DNA of 16,276 nt from Saprospiraceae bacterium (GCA_014379065.1 JACMMM010000692.1:1-16276), one strand, 5' to 3'. Numbered from the stretch's first letter, positions 1 to 6,751 are shown. A program made the numbers and translations. The notes: generated by a model not told the origin, from the sequence alone.

Positions 1-2
1 AG

Positions 3-32
3 CAGGAGAGTGTGAAAATTATTAGCGAATGA
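3..32 (+). CDS. Possible C-terminal end of an upstream gene (partial)
   Basis: An open frame enters from the left edge and stops at TGA 30-32, encoding QESVKIISE. The piece is too short to recognise. It is suggested only because the palindrome that follows at 41-137 would then separate two convergent genes, the arrangement also seen at 5656-5755. Another frame also stays open until 25, so this is a weak call. Confidence 0.2.
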   Translation, partial: QESVKIISE

Positions 33-40
33 CGATTTTG

Positions 41-137
41 GATTTACGATTTACGATTTACGATTTTTTTGATCCGAAAAAGAGAAGATTCATGCCTTTT
101 TCGGATCAAAAAAATCGTAAATCGTAAATCGCAAATC
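41..137. repeat. Near-perfect 42-bp inverted repeat built of ATTTACG-type tandem units
   Basis: The left arm (41-82) and right arm (96-137) are reverse complements over 42 bases with one mismatch, separated by a 13-base loop (83-95). The outer part of each arm is a tandem run of GATTTAC-like units and the inner part is GATCCGAAAAAG and its complement. The right arm reaches into the mqnB stop codon (TGA on the minus strand at 138-136). It could act as a bidirectional terminator, since an A/T run lies within the stem on either strand. It belongs to a set of similar intergenic hairpins in this window with different units. Confidence 0.85.
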
Positions 138-792
138 AGAATTCAAGCGCCATCAGCATCCCCACCACCACTTCGTTCAAATTTCGAATGGCCAGCGGCA
201 AATCCCATGCATCGCGATTGCGTGCCTCTACACGATTTGAAATGCTGCGAATTTCTGCGAGCGGTATGGCCGAAGCGAGGCAGGCGAGAAAAAACGCTGC
301 GCCCTCCATACTCTCCACTTGAGCTTCGGGATATTTTACTCGAATTTTTTGAATCGAGGCCTCCGTGCCATGAACCTTGTTCACCGTCAAGCCCTGACAA
401 ATACGTAGATTTGGAATGGGAGGTTGAGGATTGGAGACCAAGGACTGGGGCATTAAGCCCAATTCGGCTATATCCGTGAACCGCCCATCTGCTTCCTCCA
501 CGCCGAGGTCGCCAAAGCGTTCGCCGACGAGCTGCACGACATCACCGAGGTTTAGGGTGGGATCAAAAGCCCCGGCAATACCCGCATTGATGGCCCAATC
601 CGGTCGGTGTTGGGCAAAAAAACGCCCAAGATGGAATGCCGTAGCGGTCATGCCGACACCCGTCACGAGCACTTGCGCTCGCAAAGGGCCTTTTTCAAAA
701 ACTCCCGCTGATTTTTGCTGAAAATTAGTTTCTAACCAAGCGAGCGTTGGCGCAATTTCGAAGGGCGTAGCGGCTACTAGGAGGATATGCAC
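136..792 (-). CDS. mqnB: Futalosine hydrolase MqnB (MTA/SAH nucleosidase-like fold)
   Basis: Predicted cytoplasmic hydrolase of the futalosine pathway to menaquinone, splitting futalosine into dehypoxanthine futalosine and hypoxanthine. The 218-residue product starts MHILLVAATPFEI, has a nucleosidase glycine segment NAGIAGAF (69-76), the purine-binding/catalytic stretch ESMEGAAFF (160-168), and ISNRVEARNRDAW (184-196), which suits the MqnB branch better than classical MTA/SAH nucleosidase. The start chosen is GTG at 792-790 because the family's beta-strand begins there; the frame stays open to 1227 but that would overlap the divergent methyltransferase. No Shine-Dalgarno sequence is visible. 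A plain MTA/SAH nucleosidase is the main alternative. The stop codon overlaps the 41-137 palindrome. Confidence 0.82.
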   Translation of the reverse strand: MHILLVAATPFEIAPTLAWLETNFQQKSAGVFEKGPLRAQVLVTGVGMTATAFHLGRFFAQHRPDWAINAGIAGAFDPTLNLGDVVQLVGERFGDLGVEEADGRFTDIAELGLMPQSLVSNPQPPIPNLRICQGLTVNKVHGTEASIQKIRVKYPEAQVESMEGAAFFLACLASAIPLAEIRSISNRVEARNRDAWDLPLAIRNLNEVVVGMLMALEF

Positions 793-811
793 GGACAGAA
801 TATTTGAACGG

Positions 812-838
812 CGAAGGTATCTGTCTCCCTTACCTTCG
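812..838. promoter_or_regulatory. Symmetric dyad in the divergent mqnB/methyltransferase promoter region
   Basis: CGAAGGTA (812-819) and TACCTTCG (831-838) form a perfect 8-bp inverted repeat with an 11-base spacer, midway between two divergent start codons (792 and 859). Each half, read toward its own gene, matches seven of eight positions of the Bacteroidota -7 box TAnnTTTG. TTTG-like -33 elements lie at 803-806 (+) and 845-848 (-), but the spacers of 24-25 bases are longer than usual. It may be a back-to-back promoter pair, an operator, or both. Confidence 0.4.
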
Positions 839-858
839 CGGCGGCAAAACGCAATTGG

Positions 859-1590
859 ATGAAAAAAGAATGGTTCAAGGAGTGGTTTGATTCGCCCTAC
901 TACCACCTGCTTTATAAAGGCCGCGATGACAATGAAGCAAAGGCTGTGCTTGACAGTTTGCTGCGTCCACTCAACCTTTCGCCTGGTGGCCGAGTACTTG
1001 ATCTCGCTTGTGGTAAAGGCCGATATTCTCGTTATCTGGCAGAAAAAGGGTTTGAGGTGACAGGACTTGACCTTTCTCCGGCGAGCATCGAATTCGCGCG
1101 ACAGTTCGAGCACGAGCAATTGACTTTTTATCAACACGATATGCGCAAGCCATTCAGAATCAATTATTTTGATGCGGTGATGAATATGTTCACCAGTTTT
1201 GGCTATTTCAAAACGGATCACGACCATTTGCTTGCGCTAAAAAATGTAGCAAAGGATCTCCGCCCTGGCGGACTGTTCCTGCTCGATTTTTTCAATGCGC
1301 GTTTTGTTCGCCAAAACCTCGTGCGTTCTGAACTGAAAACAATAGGCGAGATCAGTTTTTCCCTCAATAGATGGGTGCGCAGCGGATACGTTTTCAAATC
1401 AGTGGAATTTCAGACAGGAGGGCGTTCGTTCCACTTTCAAGAACAGGTGCGGCTCTTTGATTTGGCTGATTTTGAATCCCTGTTGGCATTGGCTGGCCTA
1501 CGCTTGCGCCAAACCTACGGCAACTATGACCTCTCGGCATTTGATGCAAAAACTTCCAGACGATTGATTCTCATCGCTGAAAAACCCTAA
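859..1590 (+). CDS. Class I SAM-dependent methyltransferase
   Basis: A 243-residue cytoplasmic Rossmann-fold methyltransferase. Motif I is VLDLACGKGRYS (46-57), followed by the acidic end of beta-2 at GLDLS (69-73), the motif II/III region NYFDAVMNMFTSFGYF (102-117) and LRPGGLFLLDFF (134-145). The N-terminus, EWFKEWFDSPYYHLLYKGRD, matches a widespread Bacteroidota family of unassigned substrate. The ATG at 859 fits that family start. The gene ends in TAA whose last A is the first base of the next gene's ATG (TAATG), so it is probably co-transcribed and translationally coupled with the PAP2 gene. The substrate cannot be told from sequence; the lipid-phosphatase partner hints at envelope or isoprenoid metabolism, but that is weak inference. 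Confidence 0.8.
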   Translation: MKKEWFKEWFDSPYYHLLYKGRDDNEAKAVLDSLLRPLNLSPGGRVLDLACGKGRYSRYLAEKGFEVTGLDLSPASIEFARQFEHEQLTFYQHDMRKPFRINYFDAVMNMFTSFGYFKTDHDHLLALKNVAKDLRPGGLFLLDFFNARFVRQNLVRSELKTIGEISFSLNRWVRSGYVFKSVEFQTGGRSFHFQEQVRLFDLADFESLLALAGLRLRQTYGNYDLSAFDAKTSRRLILIAEKP

Positions 1591-2162
1591 TGCACATGCT
1601 CGAAATCCTCCAACACTGGGATGCTACCCTCTTCCAATGCGTCAACGGCAGCCTTAGCAACCCTGTCTTTGATGCATTGCTGCCCTGGTGCCGCGAGAAA
1701 TGGTTTTGGATGCCAATCTACCTTTTTGTAGCAGCGTTTGCGCTTCTCAATTTTCGAGGACGAGGCTGGATCATCCTGCTGGGACTGATAATAGCCGTTG
1801 GGCTTGCCGATTTCACGAGCAGCAGTTTGGTGAAAAAAAATGTGCAACGCCTCCGCCCGTGCAACGATCCGGCCATGTTTGAAAAAGTACAAATGAGAGT
1901 ACCCTGCGGTGGAGGCTACAGTTTTACTTCAAGCCATGCGGCCAACCATTTTGCAGCAGCTGTTTTCCTGATCGCGATGTTCGGGGGGCTGGCGCGTTGG
2001 GTGCGTCCGGTGGCGCTGACGTGGGCAGGGTTGATTGCTTTTTCGCAGGTGTATGTGGGCGTTCATTATCCGGGCGACGTGCTGTGCGGTGCAGCTTTGG
2101 GTGCAGCTGTGGGCTGGTGGACGGCTACCACTTGGCAAAGGAGGATTCTTACCTTTCGCTAA
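1590..2162 (+). CDS. PAP2 (type 2 phosphatidic acid phosphatase) family membrane protein
   Basis: A 190-residue integral membrane phosphatase, probably acting on a lipid phosphate or pyrophosphate such as undecaprenyl pyrophosphate at the outer face of the inner membrane. The three family motifs are in order: KKNVQRLRP (82-90), YSFTSSHAANHF (110-121, catalytic His116) and SQVYVGVHYPGD (152-163, nucleophile His159 and Asp163). Hydrophobic helices lie near 41-55, 59-75, 121-136, 140-156 and 163-178. The third motif has Gln153 where many relatives carry Arg, and the second has SSH rather than SGH; both are conservative-looking departures. The start is the ATG overlapping the previous stop (1590); an in-frame ATG six bases later (1596) is equally possible. 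Followed by 130 bases without a gene. Confidence 0.85.
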   Translation: MHMLEILQHWDATLFQCVNGSLSNPVFDALLPWCREKWFWMPIYLFVAAFALLNFRGRGWIILLGLIIAVGLADFTSSSLVKKNVQRLRPCNDPAMFEKVQMRVPCGGGYSFTSSHAANHFAAAVFLIAMFGGLARWVRPVALTWAGLIAFSQVYVGVHYPGDVLCGAALGAAVGWWTATTWQRRILTFR

Positions 2163-2292
2163 ACCTTCGGCGGGTAAATACGTTAAAATTTTCGATAGAA
2201 TAAGGACGCATTGTAATTTTCGGCGTGATTTTTGAAAACACTATTATCAAACACCTTCACATTAACCCAAAACATTGGAAATCAATATTTTT

Positions 2293-2727
2293 ATGACATA
2301 CTATTTCAGGCTTCCACTGCTCTTTTTTGTTCTTTTAGTTGCTTCTAAAATCACAGCGCAAACGTTAAAAGCAGTAGACAATTCGTTAAATTCAGGCAAA
2401 GTTGAATGGCTCGACCGGCAGGTCACCACTGGCAATGTCCCGTTTGGCCAACCCGTGACGCGCGAATTCAAGTTCAAGAACATCAGCAGCGAGAACCTAA
2501 TGATTCTGCAAGTAAAAAGCTCTTGCCATTGCACCATCACCGAATGGGACCAAGACCCAATTGGCCCTGGCAAAATTGGCGTCATCAAAGTGACCTACGA
2601 CGGCCAAAAAGAAGGTGATTTTTACCGCATCGTAGCGGTAATCACCAATTTTGACTCTATGCAGTCGGTGCCGCTGGCCATGGTGGGAAAGGTGGACAAG
2701 AAACAGGAAGCGAGTTCGGGGAATTGA
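2293..2727 (+). CDS. Secreted DUF1573 domain protein
   Basis: A 144-residue exported protein. The ATG at 2293 gives a clean signal peptide (MTYYFRLPLLFFVLLVASKITAQ, which must be read as two parts, 1-16 and 17-23); an ATG six codons earlier (2275) would only add residues ahead of it. The mature part is one DUF1573 immunoglobulin-like beta-sandwich: a REFKFKNISSENLMI strand pair (57-71), a cysteine hairpin SSCHCTITEW (76-85), the turn IGPGKIGVIKVTYD (90-103) and EGDFYRIVAVITNF (107-120). The usual SCGCT is SCHCT here. The molecular role of DUF1573 is unknown; a second copy is at 10080-10628. The stop TGA (2725) is the first three bases of a short TGAGATAT tandem repeat, and a terminator follows. 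Confidence 0.8.
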   Translation: MTYYFRLPLLFFVLLVASKITAQTLKAVDNSLNSGKVEWLDRQVTTGNVPFGQPVTREFKFKNISSENLMILQVKSSCHCTITEWDQDPIGPGKIGVIKVTYDGQKEGDFYRIVAVITNFDSMQSVPLAMVGKVDKKQEASSGN

Positions 2728-2748
2728 GATATTGAGATATTGGGATAA
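2725..2748. repeat. Short TGAGATAT tandem repeat at a stop codon
   Basis: Two exact copies of TGAGATAT (2725-2732, 2733-2740) and a degenerate third copy. The first copy includes the DUF1573 stop codon. Unlike the other intergenic elements here it has no clear complementary arm, so it may be a decayed or half element. Confidence 0.5.
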
Positions 2749-2759
2749 TAATATATTGA

Positions 2760-2794
2760 CCCATTCTATGGCTCTAAGCCATAGGATGGGTTTC
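2760..2794 (+). terminator. Rho-independent terminator after the DUF1573 gene
   Basis: The arms CCCATTCTATGGCT (2760-2773) and AGCCATAGGATGGG (2777-2790) pair over 14 bp with one G-U, around a three-base loop. TTTCTTT follows directly on the plus strand. It would separate the DUF1573 transcript from the DoxX gene 57 bases further on. Confidence 0.75.
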
Positions 2795-2851
2795 TTTATT
2801 CAAGGACTATAAATGTATCTTGCCCCTCTTTTCAACCGACCTGAATGCACT

Positions 2852-3250
2852 ATGGACCTAATTTTCACCAATTTGCCTACGCTTTTTATTACGGCTTTTT
2901 TTGCCATTCTTTTTCTCCAATCGGGGCTTGACAAGGCACTTGACTACCGGAGCAATCTCGATTATCTCAACGATCATTTCAAAAACAGCCCTTTAGCGAA
3001 GACTGTGGTATTGCTTATGCCCACGATCACCGTGCTCGAAACCCTCACTGGCGCAGTGTCTGTATGGGCTTTTATGCAAACGCTGTTGATGGGACAGAGC
3101 AGCGCAGCCATTTTCAGCCCTGCTTTGGCGGGCATTTCGCTTTTGTGCCTGTTTTTTGGACAGCGGGTAGGAAAAGATTACGCCGGCGCGGCATCTTTGG
3201 TGCCCTATTTTGTCGTGGTGCTGCTGGGGCTGTGGATGATAAAAATGTAA
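2852..3250 (+). CDS. DoxX-like integral membrane protein
   Basis: A 132-residue protein with four predicted membrane segments, near 7-24, 50-72, 84-103 and 113-131. The block LQSGLDKALDYRSNL (22-36) followed by DHFKNSP (41-47), and GQRVGKDYAGAASLVPYF (103-120) are characteristic of the Bacteroidota DoxX family, whose function is unsettled (a quinone- or redox-linked role is often suggested). The start is placed at ATG 2852 because the family begins just before the first helix; an ATG 13 codons upstream (2813) would add a polar leader with no family match. Its neighbour upstream is a DUF1573 gene, but a good terminator stands between them, so it probably has its own promoter in 2791-2851. Confidence 0.72.
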   Translation: MDLIFTNLPTLFITAFFAILFLQSGLDKALDYRSNLDYLNDHFKNSPLAKTVVLLMPTITVLETLTGAVSVWAFMQTLLMGQSSAAIFSPALAGISLLCLFFGQRVGKDYAGAASLVPYFVVVLLGLWMIKM

Positions 3251-3405
3251 CTCAAGGCTTTCAACTTTAAGATCACCAGCCTGTTGTGGTCATGGTGGAG
3301 TTGAAATAAAATTCCTCAGATTTTCATGATCCATACCGTTTCGCACCCATAACCGGGTTCGAAAAGCCTTTCTTTTTAATAATCTCTTCATCAAAACCGA
3401 CTGCC

Positions 3406-4570
3406 ATGCGCTCCAATTTTTCGACTCTATGCATTGGGACGTGCTTTTTTTGCACACTTCATGTTTCAGCGCAGCCAAAATTCGCTTGGGATATAACGCT
3501 GGGCGGCGATGGTTACGAAGAATTCAACGTGCTTTGCCCCATGACCGACTGCCTCTACATGGGCGGTTCTTCGCCATCCAATATTGCCTTTGGAAACCCT
3601 GCTGATAACTCCTACAACTTCTTGATTTTCAAAACCGATTTGAACGGAAATCTGCTCTGGCAAACCATGTTCGGCGGCGACCAAACCGAACGTCTCTGGG
3701 CATTCGCCCCTATATCTGACGGGGCGCTCGTAGCAGGCGGCTACTCCCAATCGGGCGTGAGTGGCGACAAAACCGAGCCTTCCCGTGGCGGCAAAGATGT
3801 CTGGTTTCAATGATTTTTGGGTATTAAAAACGGCCTGTAGCCTAGTGGCAGACATCCTCGAAATGGGCGATATCGCTTTCTGCACAATCGATTCCCTGAC
3901 TTTGAATGCTACGGCACAAAACGGCACGTACTTATGGAACACCGGGAACACCGGCCCTATCCAAAAAGTAGCACCCGGGACGACGGGATATTTCAGCGTA
4001 AAAATTTGCGACCCTGATCTTTGCGTGGGCCGCGACACGGTTTTTGTCGCACTCGCTAATCAACTCAGTATCGAAATAGGTCCAGCGGATACCCTGATAT
4101 TACAGGGCAACAACCTTTTTCTCGGAGGGAACCATCCCGATTTGCAATACCAATGGAATACAGGCAGTACTTCGACTTCCATAACCGTTTTGGAGTTGGG
4201 TAACTACGCAGTTACAGTTACTGACGAAAGCGGTTGCACCGCCTCAGGCGCTATTAGCATAGAAACCCTGGGGATGACCCACATTTACGTCCCCAATGTT
4301 TTTTCTCCAAACGACGATGGGCAGAATGATTGGGTGACGGTATTCGCAGATCAAGGCGTACAACTTGTGCTGACTTTCCAAATTTTTGACCGGTGGGGCG
4401 AACTTGTTTTTCGTCGTGAGGACTTTGCCCCTAATCAAGAAAACAATGGATGGAATGGCTACTTCAGAGGGAAACGTGCTGATACGAACGTCTACACTTG
4501 GTTGGCCCAAGTAGAATATCTAAATGGGACTGTTGAGGTTTTCAAAGGAGACTTAACGGTGGTGCGCTGA
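3406..4570 (+). pseudogene. Frame-broken T9SS type B surface protein (repeat domain plus CHU_C sorting domain)
   Basis: Two frames make one recognisable protein. The first (3406-3813) has a signal peptide ending at VSAQ and beta-propeller-like repeats (WDITLGGDGYEEF, LLWQTMFGGDQTE, GVSGDKTEPSRGGKDVWF), then hits TGA 3811-3813. The second frame continues with GFNDFWVLKTACS, an Ig-like segment (YLWNTGNTGP, YQWNTGSTSTSITV) and a complete type B (gliding-motility-associated) C-terminal domain beginning IYVPNVFSPNDDGQND at about 4283 and ending at TGA 4568-4570. The join places two equivalent repeat positions (GGKDVWF and GFNDFWV) side by side, sharing GGTTT at 3803-3807, which suggests loss of one or more repeats by out-of-register recombination. 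A single-base error or a repeat collapse in assembly would look similar. If intact, the product would be exported by T9SS and attached to the cell surface. Confidence 0.7.
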
Positions 4571-4770
4571 TTATTTAAAGTTCTAAGTGATAAGCCAAAA
4601 GTTTCAACCCCCTTCGTCGTTCTTAAGATTGCTCCTTGTGACATGGAACAGTTTTGGTTTTTGAAATTTTTTCTTTAAAAAATTCAACTGTTTTGTACTT
4701 TTCGCCCTGAAAACGACTTTTACAAAACAATACGGGGGAAATTTAATCTTCTTTTAATCAACCGCGAAGT
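4571..4770. other. Gap upstream of cas6 with an A/T hairpin and a weak promoter box
   Basis: No gene is seen. AATTTTTT (4665-4672) and AAAAAATT (4677-4684) form an A/T-only hairpin that might end the upstream transcript. TACTTTTC (4696-4703) is one base off the -7 box TAnnTTTG and could serve cas6, though no -33 element is at the usual distance. GTTTCAACCCCC at about 4609 superficially resembles the start of a CRISPR repeat, but it occurs once. Confidence 0.3.
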
Positions 4771-5655
4771 ATGCGCATCCAATTCACCCTTACTTGCCAA
4801 AAGGGTACCATTATCCCTATTAATTACCAATCGGAAATCTCCAATTGGGTTTTTAGTGTCCTTTCCAAAGCCAGCCCGGAGATGTCGGCATGGGCTCAAA
4901 AGCGCGGCTATGACTTTGCATCGCGCACTTTCAAGCTATTTACATTCAGCCCGTTAGCCATCTATCCGTACGAAATGGATCAGGTACGGCAGGAATTCAG
5001 GCTTCAGGGCAATCAAGTGAAGCTCACCTTTTCTACTTTTATAGAGCCTTCTTTTGAGCAGCAGATTATCCAGCTCTTTCGTCAAGTGCCGCTTACTTTG
5101 GGTCTTATTGAAGGCCAACCTGCGCGTTTTGAGGTGAAGCACTGGCAGGTGATGCCGCATCCAAATTTTAAAGAGGGTATGCAATTTAAGGCTACTTCTC
5201 CCATTTCAGTCACCAATGTGGACGACGAAAAGCCTGTGCCCAATCCATACTTGATGCCAGATAACCCGGATTACGACGTAAGTTTTTTCACACATGCCGT
5301 GCGTCGTTTCAAGGCCGCCACGCAATACAAATCTCTGGCTGCCTTAAAGTTGATTGACCCTTCTTTTGCCATGAATTTCAGGATGTTTGGACAGTCAAAA
5401 TCAAGGCTTATACACTTGAAGCCCAACACGGATGGCATTCAGCAATTGCGCGGGTTTGTCTATGATTTTGAAGTCGCTATGTCGCAACCGCTCCTGGAAT
5501 TTTGCTACTACGCCGGCTTTGGAGAATACCCTCAATTGGGCTTTGGCTATGTCGAAATAAAAGAGAAAGAGAAGGAAAAAGAAAAAAGCTATGGCGGCGG
5601 CGGCCAACAATACGGCAACAACCAAGGCGATGGGCACAATCGGGGGCGCAATTAG
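4771..5655 (+). CDS. cas6: Orphan Cas6-like CRISPR RNA endonuclease, His position changed
   Basis: A 294-residue RAMP-fold protein of the Cas6 family, which cuts CRISPR precursor RNA within each repeat. The N-terminal ferredoxin-like domain has WVFSVLSKASPEMSAWAQKR (26-45), then GYDF and FKLFTFSPL (54-62). The C-terminal domain ends with the glycine-rich loop GFGEYPQLGFGYVEI (249-263), the family hallmark. Relatives usually carry a catalytic His in a W-L-H-x-x-G-Y context after the first helix; here the equivalent is W-A-Q-K-R-G-Y, with Gln43 in that place, so cleavage activity is doubtful. After the normal end (about 263) there is a KEKEKEKEK run and a Gly/Asn/Gln/Arg tail (274-294). No CRISPR array and no other cas gene lies in the window. 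The ATG at 4771 fits the family start. Confidence 0.8.
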   Translation: MRIQFTLTCQKGTIIPINYQSEISNWVFSVLSKASPEMSAWAQKRGYDFASRTFKLFTFSPLAIYPYEMDQVRQEFRLQGNQVKLTFSTFIEPSFEQQIIQLFRQVPLTLGLIEGQPARFEVKHWQVMPHPNFKEGMQFKATSPISVTNVDDEKPVPNPYLMPDNPDYDVSFFTHAVRRFKAATQYKSLAALKLIDPSFAMNFRMFGQSKSRLIHLKPNTDGIQQLRGFVYDFEVAMSQPLLEFCYYAGFGEYPQLGFGYVEIKEKEKEKEKSYGGGGQQYGNNQGDGHNRGRN

Positions 5656-5663
5656 GGGGTTGT

Positions 5664-5760
5664 TGAGAGGTTAGGGTTTAGGGTTTAGAGGCCAGGGCTT
5701 GAACACCCAACCCAACGCTCTAAACCCTAAACCTTCAACCCTAAACCCTCATCCCTCATC
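5664..5760. repeat. TTTAGGG/CCCTAAA inverted tandem repeat between convergent genes
   Basis: GGTTTAGGGTTTAGAG (5675-5690) is exactly complementary to 5718-5733, with a 27-base loop. A second CCCTAAA block follows at 5738-5750, and CCCTCAT is repeated (CCTCAT 5747-5752 region and CCCTCAT 5753-5758), the last copy containing the stop codon of the minus-strand gene (5756-5758). On the left, the cas6 stop lies in ATTAGGGGG. The element thus fills the whole gap between two converging genes and may terminate both. The unit resembles eukaryotic telomere repeats by coincidence only. Confidence 0.75.
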
Positions 5761-6562
5761 TACACACCTGCATATAGGTACCTGTTTCCCAATTAAAAGC
5801 ATATCGTTCCACCGTATTTGCAGGCACGGCACGTCCCACGTCACTATCGGGTTCAGTTCCTTGCGTCACCAAGTCGAATTCCCACCAACCAGTCACTGTT
5901 TCCACCGTTGGCAACAACTGAATAGCCTTGTCGAAAGAGTAGGCACGTTCAGATTCTTCAGCTAATGCTCCTGAGTTGTCTTCGTGAATGACGAGGTTGA
6001 ACACCTTTTCCAAATCTTCCAAGTTGAGGAAGCTAAGGTATTCGCCGTAAATCCCTTGCCCCATCCAACTCATTTCCAGGCTTAGGCATGTTTGGTTCTC
6101 GCCCAATTGTGCGAGGCCAATTTCGCCGCTAGATCCATTCCCGCCAAGCGAGGTAAGGTGTTTTGCAAATCGTTCGATGCTCCATTTCCCGTCCGCTGAC
6201 TTGTCAAAAATGGCCACGCTGATCTGCGCTCCGCAAGCATGGCAATCGTTGACCTCTCCCCGATCGTAATGCAGGGTCTCGAACACGGCTACCGCCCTTT
6301 CAATATCGAAGCTGGTATAAAACAGCATCGTGTCAAGTCGCGTGTGCATCCAGCCATCGTCGGAAAGATTGGCTGAAAGTCCGTCTGAAAATGTGATAGG
6401 TTCCCAGAGTGCCTCACCGTTAGAGGTAAAGGTGTCGGCATCGAAAAGCGTGGACAAAAGGGTCGTGTGGTCTTCCAAATCAAAGGTTTTCGGGGTTTCA
6501 ATTTGGGCTTTGACAAACAGTGCGATAAACGCAAAACCGGCTGTAAGGAGGATTTTTTGCAT
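5756..6562 (-). CDS. Secreted protein of unknown function
   Basis: A 268-residue protein that I do not recognise. Starting at ATG 6562 gives a signal peptide (MQKILLTAGFAFIALFVKAQ) ending in a typical A-x-A/Q type site; the frame is open 12 codons further but those residues precede the hydrophobic core. The mature part is acidic and rich in Asp/Glu. Notable points are a Cys pair in NDCHACGAQISVAIFD (106-120), another Cys at 159 and at 267, several aromatic segments (GIYGEYLSFLNL 170-181, TGWWEFDLV 224-232) and no membrane helix after the signal. There is no T9SS sorting domain at the C-terminus (ending TYMQVCR), so it is probably periplasmic or, less likely, released. It faces cas6 tail to tail across a repeat element. 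Confidence 0.65.
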   Translation of the reverse strand: MQKILLTAGFAFIALFVKAQIETPKTFDLEDHTTLLSTLFDADTFTSNGEALWEPITFSDGLSANLSDDGWMHTRLDTMLFYTSFDIERAVAVFETLHYDRGEVNDCHACGAQISVAIFDKSADGKWSIERFAKHLTSLGGNGSSGEIGLAQLGENQTCLSLEMSWMGQGIYGEYLSFLNLEDLEKVFNLVIHEDNSGALAEESERAYSFDKAIQLLPTVETVTGWWEFDLVTQGTEPDSDVGRAVPANTVERYAFNWETGTYMQVCR

Positions 6563-6682
6563 GAAAAGATTACTTTTGAAAAGGCAAAAATAGGGCATGG
6601 AAAAGTTGAAAACAGTGGCTTAACAAATAAAGCGCCCTCTATCCAACCGTTAAAATTCCTTTAAATTTCATCCATTGGCTAT

Positions 6683-6711
6683 TTTGTTTGCTGCAGAACT
6701 TTCCACCTTTG
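6683..6711 (+). promoter_or_regulatory. Candidate promoter for the met riboswitch transcript
   Basis: TTTG (6683-6686) and CACCTTTG (6704-6711) resemble the Bacteroidota -33 and -7 elements with a 17-base spacer; the -7 box has C for T at its first base. A start near 6718 would leave about 35 bases before the riboswitch aptamer. Weak call. Confidence 0.25.
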
Positions 6712-6751
6712 CGCCAGTTCATAACATATACAGTCCTGACTAGCGTCGGGA

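Noticed and set aside
793..1227. N-terminal extension of the mqnB frame to 1227
   Set aside because: It is antisense to the well-supported methyltransferase gene, and the nucleosidase fold starts exactly at the GTG at 792.
3795..3815. Programmed ribosomal frameshift joining the two halves of the T9SS type B gene
   Set aside because: No slippery heptamer of a known type is at the junction; duplicated repeat positions are better explained by deletion or assembly collapse.
3466..4038. 190-residue minus-strand open frame
   Set aside because: It lies opposite the T9SS type B gene, has no recognisable motif and looks like a reverse-frame shadow.
4609..4630. CRISPR-repeat-like GTTTCAACCCCC upstream of cas6
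   Set aside because: It occurs once, has no spaced copies and no matching 3' end of a repeat.
5671..5750. Telomere-like TTTAGGG repeats as eukaryotic sequence or contamination
   Set aside because: They are a few units arranged as an inverted repeat between bacterial genes, like other elements here with unrelated units.
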